Source: an uncultured Johnsonella sp. (GTDB lineage: Bacteria; Bacillota; Clostridia; Lachnospirales; Lachnospiraceae). From it: a stretch of DNA of 64,000 nt. The number at the start of each line of letters is the position of its first letter. The stretch's first letter is position 1. The position numbers were made by a program, and so were the translations under genes. Positions 19,299 to 28,573 of this stretch are shown here, piece after piece. The notes below the pieces were generated by a model that was not told where the DNA came from, did not search any database, and saw only the letters and a list, made by a program, of their open reading frames with translations. The stretch is taken from positions 92,162 to 156,161 of the forward strand of contig CALBCM010000042.1 in NCBI GenBank assembly GCA_937927235.1. The letters are read 5' to 3'.

Positions 19299-22200
19299 TT
19301 ATTTATCCCCTTTTATCCTTTTAAATACTTCCTCGGAGTTAAGCTTTTTAAATCTTCTGTAATTATATCCCGGAGTTTTTTTATCAAAGCCGCAGACCGC
19401 CCTGTATTCACAGTAATCGCAGGCTGTAATATTCCCCCGCAGTGAGGGATTTACACTTATTTTTCCGCTTACCATATCCTTCCCTATCTCCCCGCACCTA
19501 TTTTTTACATGCTCTCCAAGCAATGAAAAGCTTTGCTCTGAAGCCACACTCGACCTGTATTCCTGAAGCAGATTATTTTTTACCGCAGCCGGTATTATCA
19601 AGCTGCTGCCCTCTATATCTCTGTCCAGATGTTTAATTACCTTTATATCCGAATTTACAAGACCGCTAGGCCTTAATGCCTTTACAAGTGACTGTCTTAT
19701 TTCGGCCTCACCGGTATCTGGCTCGGCTTCAATTACAGGATCATCTATATGAAAATAGAGCATCGCTGCCGGAAGCACTTCCTTTCGAGGAAATTTTAAT
19801 TTAAGCATTTCTTTCACTGCTTCCAAATAAACTACCAGCTGCATCTGACTGCCATAATAGGCAAGGTCAGTCTCCCAACCTGTAGAGCCTGTCTTATAAT
19901 CTATAATTTTTGCAAATACTTTATCGTCGTCTGAATATATATCTATTCTGTCAACCTTACCATTGAGATTAAGAAAAAGCTTTAAATTATTATGCCGCTC
20001 TAATTCTATTTTCATAGTCTTAATACCATTATTATAGCTAAAGCTCTTTTCAAATTCATAAGGAATGAAGTCCCCCTGCTTAAGCTGATAGGCAAGTACA
20101 TTTACACTTTGCTTTGCCATGAGGACAAGTCTTTTTACCAGGTACTCATTTCTTGCATTCTCATTATATATCCCGCTTAAGTTATCAAGCAGGGCTTCGG
20201 CGGCACATTTTTCAACTAAGGCGGCTCTTTCCTCGTCTTTCATTGCAGCTATATTATTTGAATATTTTTTACCTGAGGCAAATACAAGCTCAATAGTTCT
20301 ATGCACCAAAGTTCCTATGTCAATCGCTTCAAAAGAATATATCTGTCTTTTTTTAATTCCCAGTCCATATTTAATAAAAAATGCATAGGGACAGCTTACA
20401 TATTTTTCAAGCCTTGTCACTGAGGTTATTATATTTTTTTCATTTGCGGTTTCATTATTTGATTTTTTTTCATAAATCTCGGAAGCCGTCACAGCCTCCA
20501 GCTTATTTCCGGCCTCTGTGTCATCATATTTATAAAGTGCAGCCTTTTTAAGCATTGAATAATCAAATATTGCCGCAAGCTTTTTAAGCTCACTTTCAAG
20601 GCTGCCTCCATCTCCTATACTAAATCTTCCTTTTTTTAATAAATCAATTAAGGTTATCAGTCTTTGTTTTGCACTGTATTGCGAATATACCTTTATAAAC
20701 TCTGAAGCCGGTTTAATCTCAAGCCCTGAAAACAGCCGCCTTATTATTGCTAAAAATGAGGCTTCACGTGAGGCTTTTCCCAGACTGTCCGCGCCGGCAT
20801 AGCTTATATACAGATACCTTGAGGGCTTTGTCATATACATATAGATATAAAACCTCTGTACAAATAAATCCTCCTTTGCAGTGGCTGAAAGCTCCATTCC
20901 CAGAGCTTTAAGACTTTCTTTTTCCCTGTCATTAAATATACTCTGAGGATTTTTAAGCTTAGGCATGGCATCATCATTTGCCCCTATTATAAATAAAGCT
21001 TTTATATTAGCCAGCCTGCTCCTTTTAAGATCTCCTATAATTACCCGGTCAACCTTGGCAGGTATGATGCCTACCCTTATTTCTCCAAGTCCCGCATCAA
21101 TTATATCAATTAATTCATTCTTATTTATAGCTTCATCCTCAAGCAGATTTTTTATTTTTTCAAAAAGCTCCAAAACCGCCGCATAAGCTTCTTCATACTC
21201 TCTGGCCTTTTCAATTAAGCCTTCAGCTTCAAAAAGCTCACTTAAATCAGACATCTTTTTTCTGATTTCAAGACTTTCCATAAGCAGTATAAAGCTGTCA
21301 AAAATCCCGGCAAGGTTAAATTTTCTTTTATGCCATAATTTATGAAATCCCTCAAGTCCGTTTAATATATTGTCTTTAAATTCATTAAGCTCATGCAGAT
21401 TTATGCCCTCAAGCGAATACGGTAAATAATCCCAGCTTGATTTCATTTTTTTATAGCCCCTGATGCCGCAAGCCAGCATATAATTATCCATAAGGCTTTC
21501 CAGCCTCAGGTCAGAGCATACAAATCCGGTTCTTATATAGCGCATTACTGCATCATAGGAATAGTTTGAAGACATAAGCAAAAAAGCTGCCCTTATAAAT
21601 TCAACTAAGGCATTATCTTCCAGGCTTATGTTTTTATCCATAAAATAGGGAATATTATTTAATTCAAAATGCTTTTTAATTTTTCCGGAATATAAGGCAG
21701 GCTCGGCGGTAATTACTGCTATGTCTTTATATCTCATAGCCTCCTCTTTTACCAGGTGAAGTATATTGCTGCATACCGTACTTACTTCCTCCTCAGTGCT
21801 TACTGCCTTTATAAGCTTGATATTTTCTTCCGACTGCCTGCTTTTTATTCTGTCATATCTTAAAAAATGTCTTTCAAGAAAATCAATTTCAGCCGCCGCT
21901 TTAAATCTCGGTCTTAACTCATTTTCTTTATATTTTTTATTTAAATCATGGATTTTTGTTTCTATATGTTTTCCGGCAGCACTTTCGCCTATTTTTTTTA
22001 TTATGGTTTTTCCCATAGCAAAAAGCTCAGTATCGGAAAATTTATATAAATTTTCCTCTCCGGAGCCTATGCATACAGTGCACTCCACACCTTTTGAATA
22101 ATCTAAAAAGCCGTCTATTATTTTATACTGCACCGGCGTAAAGCCCGTAAACCCGTCAAGCAGTATATAGGAATTCTTTATCAGCCTGCTCCTATGGATA

Positions 22201-22754
22201 TTGTCATAAAATATATTCGGAATTTCTTCGGCGGTAATATATTTCCTGGCTATAAATTCTCTAAAGGAATCATAGATTACTTCAAGGTCTTCCAGCTTTT
22301 GATTAAGTATGTTGCCAGCTTTTACATTATCTTTAATATTTATTATATCCTCTATGTTTATTCCATACTGATATAATTCTGAAATCATAGACTTCATTTC
22401 GTCTATAAAACCGGGTTTTGAAAACTGCTTTTTCCAGATACTGAGCTTTTGTATATTTTCAAGTGCGAGCTTTCTGATTATTATTGCCTTTGCTATGTCG
22501 TCAAGTATATCGGGGCATTTTATTCCCAGCTCTTTAAATACTCTGTAAGCAAGCCGGTTAAAGCTTGTGACATCTATATTAAGGCTTGCCCGGAAGGGGT
22601 GAAGCTTTACTATATCCTTTTGGGTCTGCATCGTGTACTGCTCAGGTACAAGTATTATAAATTCCGCTTCTTTTTCTTTCAGGGAGCTTTCTATAATTTT
22701 CTTATAGGCAAAGGTTGTTTTTCCGCTTCCTGAAGCACCTATAATAAATCTCAT
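19299..22754 (-). CDS. addB: ATP-dependent helicase/deoxyribonuclease subunit B (AddB)
   Basis: 1151 residues. The N-terminal Walker A is GASGSGKTTFAY (about residues 6-17). The inactive-helicase core is followed by a nuclease domain with KIIDYKTGST. The four cysteines of the AddB 4Fe-4S cluster are visible: one in VSCPYAFF (about residue 790) and three in CDYCEYRAVCGF near the C-terminus. First gene of the addBA pair, with AAAGGA before the ATG. Confidence 0.95.
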   Translation of the reverse strand: MRFIIGASGSGKTTFAYKKIIESSLKEKEAEFIILVPEQYTMQTQKDIVKLHPFRASLNIDVTSFNRLAYRVFKELGIKCPDILDDIAKAIIIRKLALENIQKLSIWKKQFSKPGFIDEMKSMISELYQYGINIEDIINIKDNVKAGNILNQKLEDLEVIYDSFREFIARKYITAEEIPNIFYDNIHRSRLIKNSYILLDGFTGFTPVQYKIIDGFLDYSKGVECTVCIGSGEENLYKFSDTELFAMGKTIIKKIGESAAGKHIETKIHDLNKKYKENELRPRFKAAAEIDFLERHFLRYDRIKSRQSEENIKLIKAVSTEEEVSTVCSNILHLVKEEAMRYKDIAVITAEPALYSGKIKKHFELNNIPYFMDKNISLEDNALVEFIRAAFLLMSSNYSYDAVMRYIRTGFVCSDLRLESLMDNYMLACGIRGYKKMKSSWDYLPYSLEGINLHELNEFKDNILNGLEGFHKLWHKRKFNLAGIFDSFILLMESLEIRKKMSDLSELFEAEGLIEKAREYEEAYAAVLELFEKIKNLLEDEAINKNELIDIIDAGLGEIRVGIIPAKVDRVIIGDLKRSRLANIKALFIIGANDDAMPKLKNPQSIFNDREKESLKALGMELSATAKEDLFVQRFYIYMYMTKPSRYLYISYAGADSLGKASREASFLAIIRRLFSGLEIKPASEFIKVYSQYSAKQRLITLIDLLKKGRFSIGDGGSLESELKKLAAIFDYSMLKKAALYKYDDTEAGNKLEAVTASEIYEKKSNNETANEKNIITSVTRLEKYVSCPYAFFIKYGLGIKKRQIYSFEAIDIGTLVHRTIELVFASGKKYSNNIAAMKDEERAALVEKCAAEALLDNLSGIYNENARNEYLVKRLVLMAKQSVNVLAYQLKQGDFIPYEFEKSFSYNNGIKTMKIELERHNNLKLFLNLNGKVDRIDIYSDDDKVFAKIIDYKTGSTGWETDLAYYGSQMQLVVYLEAVKEMLKLKFPRKEVLPAAMLYFHIDDPVIEAEPDTGEAEIRQSLVKALRPSGLVNSDIKVIKHLDRDIEGSSLIIPAAVKNNLLQEYRSSVASEQSFSLLGEHVKNRCGEIGKDMVSGKISVNPSLRGNITACDYCEYRAVCGFDKKTPGYNYRRFKKLNSEEVFKRIKGDK

Positions 22755-22794
22755 TATTAATTCCTTTTATTTTTTATTTGTCAAATTTCTAAAA

Positions 22795-22851
22795 GCTAAA
22801 AAAGGAGCTGCTGCAAAATACTTTTATCAAGAACTATTTTGCAAGCTCCTT
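22795..22851 (-). terminator. Rho-independent terminator after the HTH-aminotransferase gene
   Basis: On the minus strand a 17-bp stem (22801-22820 with 22835-22851, two-base bulge) is followed by TTTTTT. It lies 46 bases after the stop at 22898 and isolates that gene from addBA. Confidence 0.85.
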
Positions 22852-22897
22852 ATTTAAATAATATACAAAATCAAAGCTATATATTTAATTACTAAGA

Positions 22898-24415
22898 TTA
22901 TTGATGGTAGTAGCTGAAAAAATCTCTGATTTTCTCTGCCGCCTCTTTCAGCACCTCAACTCTCGGCAGATATACTATACGGAAATGGTCAGGTTGCTTC
23001 CAGTTAAAGCCTCCGCCATGTATCAGTAAAAGCTTTTTATCGCGCAGCAAATCTAAGGCAAATCTTTCATCATTTATAATATTGAATTTTTCAGTATCTA
23101 TTTTAGGGAACATGTAAAAAGCCGCCTTTGGCTTTACACAGCTGATTCCCGGAATATCAGTAAGTGCATTATAAATATACTCTCTCTGTTCATAAATCCT
23201 GCCGCCGGGTATTACATAGTCATTTACACTCTGATGTCCTCCCAATGCGGTCTGAACCACAGACTGTGCAGGCACATTGGAGCAAAGCCGCATATTTGAA
23301 AGCATATCAATGCCCTCGATATAATCCCTGGCAATTCGTTTATTTCCGCTGAAAATCATCCAGCCGATTCTAAATCCGGCTATCATATGTGATTTGGACA
23401 AGCCGCTGAAGGTGACACAAAATAGGTCCGGAGCCAGTGAAGCGATGGATATATGCTTTTCTCCGTCCATCACCAAACGGTCATAGATTTCATCCGAAAA
23501 AATAATAAGCTGATGCTGCCTTGCTATTTCAACAAGCTGCCGTAAAAGCTCCTCAGGATAAACGGCTCCTGTGGGATTATTAGGATTTATAATCACAATC
23601 GCCTTAGTATTTTCTGTAATCTTTTCCTTTATATCATCAATATCCGGATACCACTGTGCCTGCTCATCGCAAATATAATGCACCGCCCTGCCTCCTGCAA
23701 GTGTAGCCGAGGCTGTCCAAAGCGGATAATCCGGAGAGGGAATTAAAACTTCATCTCCATTATCCAGCAAAGCCGACATACATAAATTAATAAGCTCACT
23801 CACTCCATTTCCAGTATAGATATCTTCTATTGAAATCTCCGGTATATTTTTCAGCTGGGCATACTGCATAATTGCCTTTCTTGCTGCAAATAAGCCCTTT
23901 GCCTGAGAGTAGCCCTCACATTCCGTCAGCTGCCGCTTTGCATCGTAAATCACCTCATCCGGTGTATGGAAGCCGAAGGGAGCGGGGTTTCCGATATTTA
24001 ATTTCAATATCTGCGTGCCCGACTCCTCCATTTTTACCGCCTCATCCACTACCGGCCCTCTTACGTCATATAACACATTATTTAATTTTGATGATTTTTT
24101 AAATTCCCGCATATTATTTTCTCCTAAAGATGTTTTTTCTATAATACTCTCGTTTTCCTCCGGTTTAAGTCCGGGCAGCGGCTCTGAAGCTTCGTCTGAA
24201 GCACCTTTCAGCCAATTTTCATCAACCTGCAGCACCTCTGCCAGAAAGTGCAGAATATCCCCGCGCGGAATAGTTTTCCCGCTGACATATTGGCTTATAT
24301 GGCTTTTGCCCAGTTTAACTCCTCTTTCGGAGGCAATCCTGATTAAATCAACCTGTTTTTTTCCCTGCTTACCCATAGCTTTTTTTAATCTACCTGCAAA
24401 AATTCCCTTTGACAT
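22898..24415 (-). CDS. XRE helix-turn-helix domain fused to class I/II PLP aminotransferase (AlaA-like)
   Basis: 505 residues. Residues about 8-62 form a Cro/C1-type helix-turn-helix (KQVDLIRIAS...KSHISQYVSGKTIPRGD). After an acidic linker, residues 102-505 form a full fold-type I aminotransferase resembling alanine/aspartate aminotransferases. It has INPNNPTGAVYP, FSDEIYDRL and the PLP lysine K341 in GLSKSH, with the substrate arginine region at FRIVYLPR. Standalone enzymes would start near Met102. The architecture suggests a transcription factor sensing an amino acid or PLP adduct, or an enzyme that regulates its own gene. This differs from MocR proteins, which carry a GntR-type winged helix. 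Four TTGAACT sites and a promoter lie directly upstream. Confidence 0.85.
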   Translation of the reverse strand: MSKGIFAGRLKKAMGKQGKKQVDLIRIASERGVKLGKSHISQYVSGKTIPRGDILHFLAEVLQVDENWLKGASDEASEPLPGLKPEENESIIEKTSLGENNMREFKKSSKLNNVLYDVRGPVVDEAVKMEESGTQILKLNIGNPAPFGFHTPDEVIYDAKRQLTECEGYSQAKGLFAARKAIMQYAQLKNIPEISIEDIYTGNGVSELINLCMSALLDNGDEVLIPSPDYPLWTASATLAGGRAVHYICDEQAQWYPDIDDIKEKITENTKAIVIINPNNPTGAVYPEELLRQLVEIARQHQLIIFSDEIYDRLVMDGEKHISIASLAPDLFCVTFSGLSKSHMIAGFRIGWMIFSGNKRIARDYIEGIDMLSNMRLCSNVPAQSVVQTALGGHQSVNDYVIPGGRIYEQREYIYNALTDIPGISCVKPKAAFYMFPKIDTEKFNIINDERFALDLLRDKKLLLIHGGGFNWKQPDHFRIVYLPRVEVLKEAAEKIRDFFSYYHQ

Positions 24416-24427
24416 TTCGCCTCCAAA

Positions 24428-24516
24428 AGTTCAATTTTATTTCAATAAAGTTCAAATACAAGGATTATTCTAGCATAAAACAGTAAGAAGTTCAATAACT
24501 ATCTTCAAGAGTTCAA
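24428..24516 (-). promoter_or_regulatory. Promoter and four-site operator of the HTH-aminotransferase gene
   Basis: On the minus strand TTGAAC (24490-24495) and TAGAAT (24467-24472) are separated by 17 bases, a near-consensus sigma-A promoter. The 7-mer agttcaa (plus strand) occurs exactly four times, at 24428, 24449, 24489 and 24510. The sites are paired at 21-bp spacing, two helical turns, upstream of and overlapping the -35 and again downstream of the -10. This layout suggests cooperative binding by the protein's own HTH domain (inference). Confidence 0.75.
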
Positions 24517-24522
24517 TTTTAA

Positions 24523-26946
24523 TTATTCACGCAACTTAATGTTCAATTTTTCAAGTGCCTTCAGGATATTGCCCATAATCTCAGATACTTCTTTATCCTC
24601 AAGAGTTCTGTCGCTGTGCCTGAATACGATATTATAAGCTATGGACTTATAGCCCTGCTCAATCTGGTCCCCCTCGTAAATATCAAATAATTTATAGGAT
24701 TCAAGTATGGAGCCTGAATTGTTCTCAATAGCTTCCTCAATCCTGCCTGCTGGAACCGACTTGGGAACTACCAAACTTATATCACGGCTTATAGCTGGGA
24801 ATTTTGCAATCTCCTTAAATTTAATATCAAACTTGGAATATTTTGCTATATTATCAAGGTCGAGCACCGCAATAAAGGTTTTTTGACTGAGCTCATAATT
24901 ATCTGCCACCTCCGGATGAAGCCTGCCGAGGTAACCGAGCACTTCATTATTGTAAATAATATCAGCTCTTTGTCCTGGATGCAGAAATTCTTTATCACAT
25001 TCAGGGCTGTAAGTTTTCTTTCCCTCTATGCCGGTGAGATTGAGCACTTTCTCGGTTACTCCTTTCATATCAAAGAAATCTCCACAATCATAAAAGCCGA
25101 ATACCATCTGTTTTCTTTCATCCGGAAGCTTAGTAAGTGGCAGCTCCTTTGGCAGATAAATACGTGCAAATTCATAAAGCTTAACCGCTTTATTTCTTCT
25201 GCTGTAATTTATTGCAAGAGAGGTTAAAATACCGTTTACCGGGCAGGTTCTCATAATTGAAAAGTCCTCACCCAGAGGATTCATTATTCTAATGCTCTCA
25301 CGGATTTTATCTTCCTTGGCTATATTAAGCTTATCAAATACCTTCGGGCTTTCAAAGGAATAGCTCATAGATTCTGAAAATCCTAAAAACTGAGCTGCAA
25401 GCCCTGCTGCTATCTCTACCTTTCTGCTGAAAGCAAAGCCTCCAAGTGTAGTTTCTCCCTTTGGAAGAGTAACCGGTATTTTATCATAGCCGTAAAGCCT
25501 TGCCACTTCTTCAGCTATATCGGCATTTGACTCAATATCATTCCTGAAATCAGGGCAGATTATTTTATTTTCAGCTTCATTGTAGTTTATATCAACCTTT
25601 TTAAGATAAGAAAGCATCTCAGCCTTGGTAAGCTCAGTACCCAAAAGATTATTTACTGCAGCGGGATCAAATTCTATTTTATTCTGAATGTCCTTATTCG
25701 GATAGACATCTATTATACCGCCTACAACCTCTCCCGCTCCAAGCTGCTCAATTAAGGTGCAGGCTCTTTCTATAGCTTTGTAGGCGGTTTCAGCACATAA
25801 ACCCTTTTCAAATTTTGATGAAGCGTCCGTTCTTAAACCAAGCTTTTTGGAAGAAAGTCTTATATTGGTTCCGTCAAAGGTAGCCGCCTCAAATACCATG
25901 GTCGTTACCTCATCCTTAATCTTTGAGTTTTCTCCTCCCATAATTCCGGCTATGCCTATAGCCCTCTGGGCATCATTTATCATAAGTATATCACTGTCAA
26001 GCTTTCTTATCTGACCGTCAAGCGTTATAAATTCCTGACCCTCTTCCGCTCTTTTTACTATAATTTCATGCCCTGCTATTGTGTCATAATCAAAAGCATG
26101 CATGGGCTGACCGTATTCCTCCATAACATAATTTGTTATATCCACTATATTATTAATCGGTCTTATACCGCTGGCAGCCAATCTTTGCCTCAGCCACGCA
26201 GGCGAAGGTGCCAGCTTTATATTTTTAACCATTCTTGCCGTGTATCTCCTGCAAAGCTTATCATCAAGAATTTTAACACTTAAATAATCATTCACATCCT
26301 CTGAATTGCCGGTCTTTATAATTTCAGCCTCTTTAAATTCTTTATTAAAGGTGGCAGCCACTTCTCTTGCTATCCCGGTTACGCTGTAGCAGTCCACTCT
26401 GTTTGAAGTAATTTCATATTCAAATACAGTATCTCTCAAGCCTAAAAGCTCTATCACATCCGCTCCGGGCTTAACCTCTTTATCAAGAATATATATACCG
26501 TTTTCAGGTGCCTCCGGATAGTAGTTTCTGTCGAGACCAAATTCCTCTATGGAGCACATCATGCCGTAAGACTCCACTCCTCTTAATTTTCCCTTTGTAA
26601 TCTTTACACCGTCCCTGGGCACTTCATTTTTTCCATGTACAGTGACTACCCTGCCTCCTTCCAGTACTACGGGAACCATATCTCCCTCTGAAACATTTGG
26701 AGCCCCTGTGATTATCTGAAGCTTCTTGCCCTCTCCTATATCACAGTTGCAAATAAAAAGCTTATCGGCATTAGGATGCTTTTCCATCGAAATCACCTTA
26801 GCTGCTACAATTTTATCAAGATTTTTATCCAGTCTTTGATAGCCCTCAACCTTAGTGCCTGTAAGTGTCATGCCTTCACTGTACTGCTCATCATCTACAT
26901 TAAGCTCAGGCACATAAGCCTTTATCCATGACAATGCTGTCTTCAT
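24523..26946 (-). CDS. pheT: Phenylalanyl-tRNA synthetase beta subunit
   Basis: 807 residues, full length. Domains in order: N-terminal tRNA-binding EMAP-like domain (VISMEKHPNADKLFICNCDIG), B3/B4 editing domain, B5 domain, catalytic-like core and a C-terminal ferredoxin-fold anticodon-binding domain (FPAISRDISLVVPKSVPAGRIEEAI). It forms the alpha2-beta2 enzyme with PheS. It starts 75 bases after pheS without a recognisable Shine-Dalgarno site, unlike most genes here. Confidence 0.97.
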   Translation of the reverse strand: MKTALSWIKAYVPELNVDDEQYSEGMTLTGTKVEGYQRLDKNLDKIVAAKVISMEKHPNADKLFICNCDIGEGKKLQIITGAPNVSEGDMVPVVLEGGRVVTVHGKNEVPRDGVKITKGKLRGVESYGMMCSIEEFGLDRNYYPEAPENGIYILDKEVKPGADVIELLGLRDTVFEYEITSNRVDCYSVTGIAREVAATFNKEFKEAEIIKTGNSEDVNDYLSVKILDDKLCRRYTARMVKNIKLAPSPAWLRQRLAASGIRPINNIVDITNYVMEEYGQPMHAFDYDTIAGHEIIVKRAEEGQEFITLDGQIRKLDSDILMINDAQRAIGIAGIMGGENSKIKDEVTTMVFEAATFDGTNIRLSSKKLGLRTDASSKFEKGLCAETAYKAIERACTLIEQLGAGEVVGGIIDVYPNKDIQNKIEFDPAAVNNLLGTELTKAEMLSYLKKVDINYNEAENKIICPDFRNDIESNADIAEEVARLYGYDKIPVTLPKGETTLGGFAFSRKVEIAAGLAAQFLGFSESMSYSFESPKVFDKLNIAKEDKIRESIRIMNPLGEDFSIMRTCPVNGILTSLAINYSRRNKAVKLYEFARIYLPKELPLTKLPDERKQMVFGFYDCGDFFDMKGVTEKVLNLTGIEGKKTYSPECDKEFLHPGQRADIIYNNEVLGYLGRLHPEVADNYELSQKTFIAVLDLDNIAKYSKFDIKFKEIAKFPAISRDISLVVPKSVPAGRIEEAIENNSGSILESYKLFDIYEGDQIEQGYKSIAYNIVFRHSDRTLEDKEVSEIMGNILKALEKLNIKLRE

Positions 26947-27021
26947 ATATTTTTTTCGTACGCCGCATTTTAGTTAAATGCCTCATACTCCCCTTTCTTT
27001 TCAATTTTTTAGATTATCCTT

Positions 27022-28044
27022 TTAATTAAACTGCTCTAAAAATCTTATATCATTTTCATACAGCAATCTCATATCATCTATTTCATATTTTAAAAGAGCT
27101 ATTCTTTCAAGTCCCATTCCGAAGGCAAAGCCCTGATAAACGCTCTTATCCACCCCACATTTGTCAAGCACATTCGGATGCACCATACCGCAGCCAAGTA
27201 TCTCTATCCAACCGCTTCCCTTACAAAATCTGCAGCCCTTTCCCATACATTTAAAGCAGCTTACATCCATTTCGGCACTGGGCTCTGTAAATGGGAAATG
27301 ATGCGGTCTGAATTTAACCTTAGTGCCTTCTCCGAACAGCCCGGTAGCAAATTTTTCCAGTGTGCCCTTAAGGTCGGCCAATGTTACATTTTTATCTATA
27401 ACCAGCCCCTCTATCTGGTGAAAGCAGGGCGAATGTGTAGCATCAACTGCATCTGAGCGGAAAACTCTTCCGGGTGAAATCATCCTGATTGGGAACTTTC
27501 CTTTTTCCATTACTCTTGCCTGCACCGGAGAGGTCTGAGTCCTTAAAACTATTTCTTTATTTATATAAAAGGTATCCTGCTCATCCTTTGCCGGATGGTT
27601 GGCAGGTATATTTAACTTTCCGAAATTATACTCGTCATATTCTATTTCAGGTCCTTCAATTACCTCATATCCCATGCCTACAAAGATTTTCTCCACCTCT
27701 TCATAGGCGATTGAATTGGGATGCTTATGCCCTATTTCAGGTGCTCTTGCCGGAAGGGTGACATCTATTGCTTCAAGTGCCATCTGCTCCTGTCTTATGC
27801 GTCTGGTAAGCTTATCTCTCATCTCATTAAGGCGTTTTTCTATCTCTGCCCGGGTATCATTTACATACTGTCCCATCTTGGGTCTTTCTTCCTCGCTTAC
27901 CTCTTTAAGCCCCTTTAATAAAGCTGTAAGCTCACCTTTTTTGCCAAGGTAAGCCACTCTTAAATCATTAAGAAATTCCAGCCCCTCCACATTTTCTATT
28001 TTTTGCAGTGCTTCTTTTTTCAGCTGTTCCAATTTATCCTTCAT
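27022..28044 (-). CDS. pheS: Phenylalanyl-tRNA synthetase alpha subunit
   Basis: 340 residues. Class II synthetase with an N-terminal coiled coil, motif 2 region QTSPVQARVM and FRSDAVDATHSPCFHQIEGLVID, and motif 3 GFAFGMGLERIALLKY. The FRPHHFPFTEPSAEMDV segment is diagnostic of PheS. First gene of pheST, controlled by the T-box leader upstream. Good AAAGGAGG site before the ATG. Confidence 0.97.
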   Translation of the reverse strand: MKDKLEQLKKEALQKIENVEGLEFLNDLRVAYLGKKGELTALLKGLKEVSEEERPKMGQYVNDTRAEIEKRLNEMRDKLTRRIRQEQMALEAIDVTLPARAPEIGHKHPNSIAYEEVEKIFVGMGYEVIEGPEIEYDEYNFGKLNIPANHPAKDEQDTFYINKEIVLRTQTSPVQARVMEKGKFPIRMISPGRVFRSDAVDATHSPCFHQIEGLVIDKNVTLADLKGTLEKFATGLFGEGTKVKFRPHHFPFTEPSAEMDVSCFKCMGKGCRFCKGSGWIEILGCGMVHPNVLDKCGVDKSVYQGFAFGMGLERIALLKYEIDDMRLLYENDIRFLEQFN

Positions 28045-28159
28045 CTGTTTAATCCCTCCTTTTAATTTAAACCTTATTTCACAAACAGCAGACCTTTATC
28101 TATATAGAAAGCTTAAACTATACAGAAGTTTACCTTTATACGGCAGCTTTTTACTTTTA

Positions 28160-28499
28160 TAAAAAAAATCTCGTCCAGTATTTAATACTGGGACGAGATC
28201 AACCCGCGGTACCACCCGGCTTCCATAATATAAAATACCGGTTTTGCTGCAATAATCAGTGAAGTAATATTATCAGCCTTCAGGGTCATTTTTATAAAAA
28301 TGGCACTTAAATACTTAACGTGTATAAACGTCAGGACCTATTTTGTATCAGCTTCAGTCCCGAAGCTTCGGTGTGAAATTCATATTTGCAGTTTAATGCA
28401 GGAAACTTTCAGCATATATTTATTTCCCTCTCTGTGCCAAACTGCAAAACTACTGTGCACCTTCATAGCCTTTAACTGTTTTAATCTTTGAATAAAGTT
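28160..28499 (-). promoter_or_regulatory. T-box riboswitch leader of pheST (phenylalanine)
   Basis: The conserved T-box GGGTGGTACCGCG is at 28205-28217 (minus strand). It is followed by a 14-bp intrinsic terminator (28168-28181 with 28186-28199) and an eight-T run at 28161-28168. A TTC triplet at 28375-28377 in the stem I region is the likely Phe specifier codon. Uncharged tRNA-Phe would stabilise the antiterminator and allow pheST transcription. The specifier assignment is an inference from position. Confidence 0.93.
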
Positions 28500-28505
28500 T
28501 CCACC

Positions 28506-28534
28506 ATTCTAACGCCTTTATACGATAAAGTCAA
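28506..28534 (-). promoter_or_regulatory. Sigma-A promoter of the pheST leader
   Basis: Minus-strand -35 TTGACT (28529-28534), 17-base spacer, -10 TAGAAT (28506-28511). Placement predicts transcription starting near 28499, at the 5' edge of the T-box leader. Confidence 0.8.
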
Positions 28535-28573
28535 ATTATTTCTTAAAAATAAATATTATTAAGAGGCGTTTCG

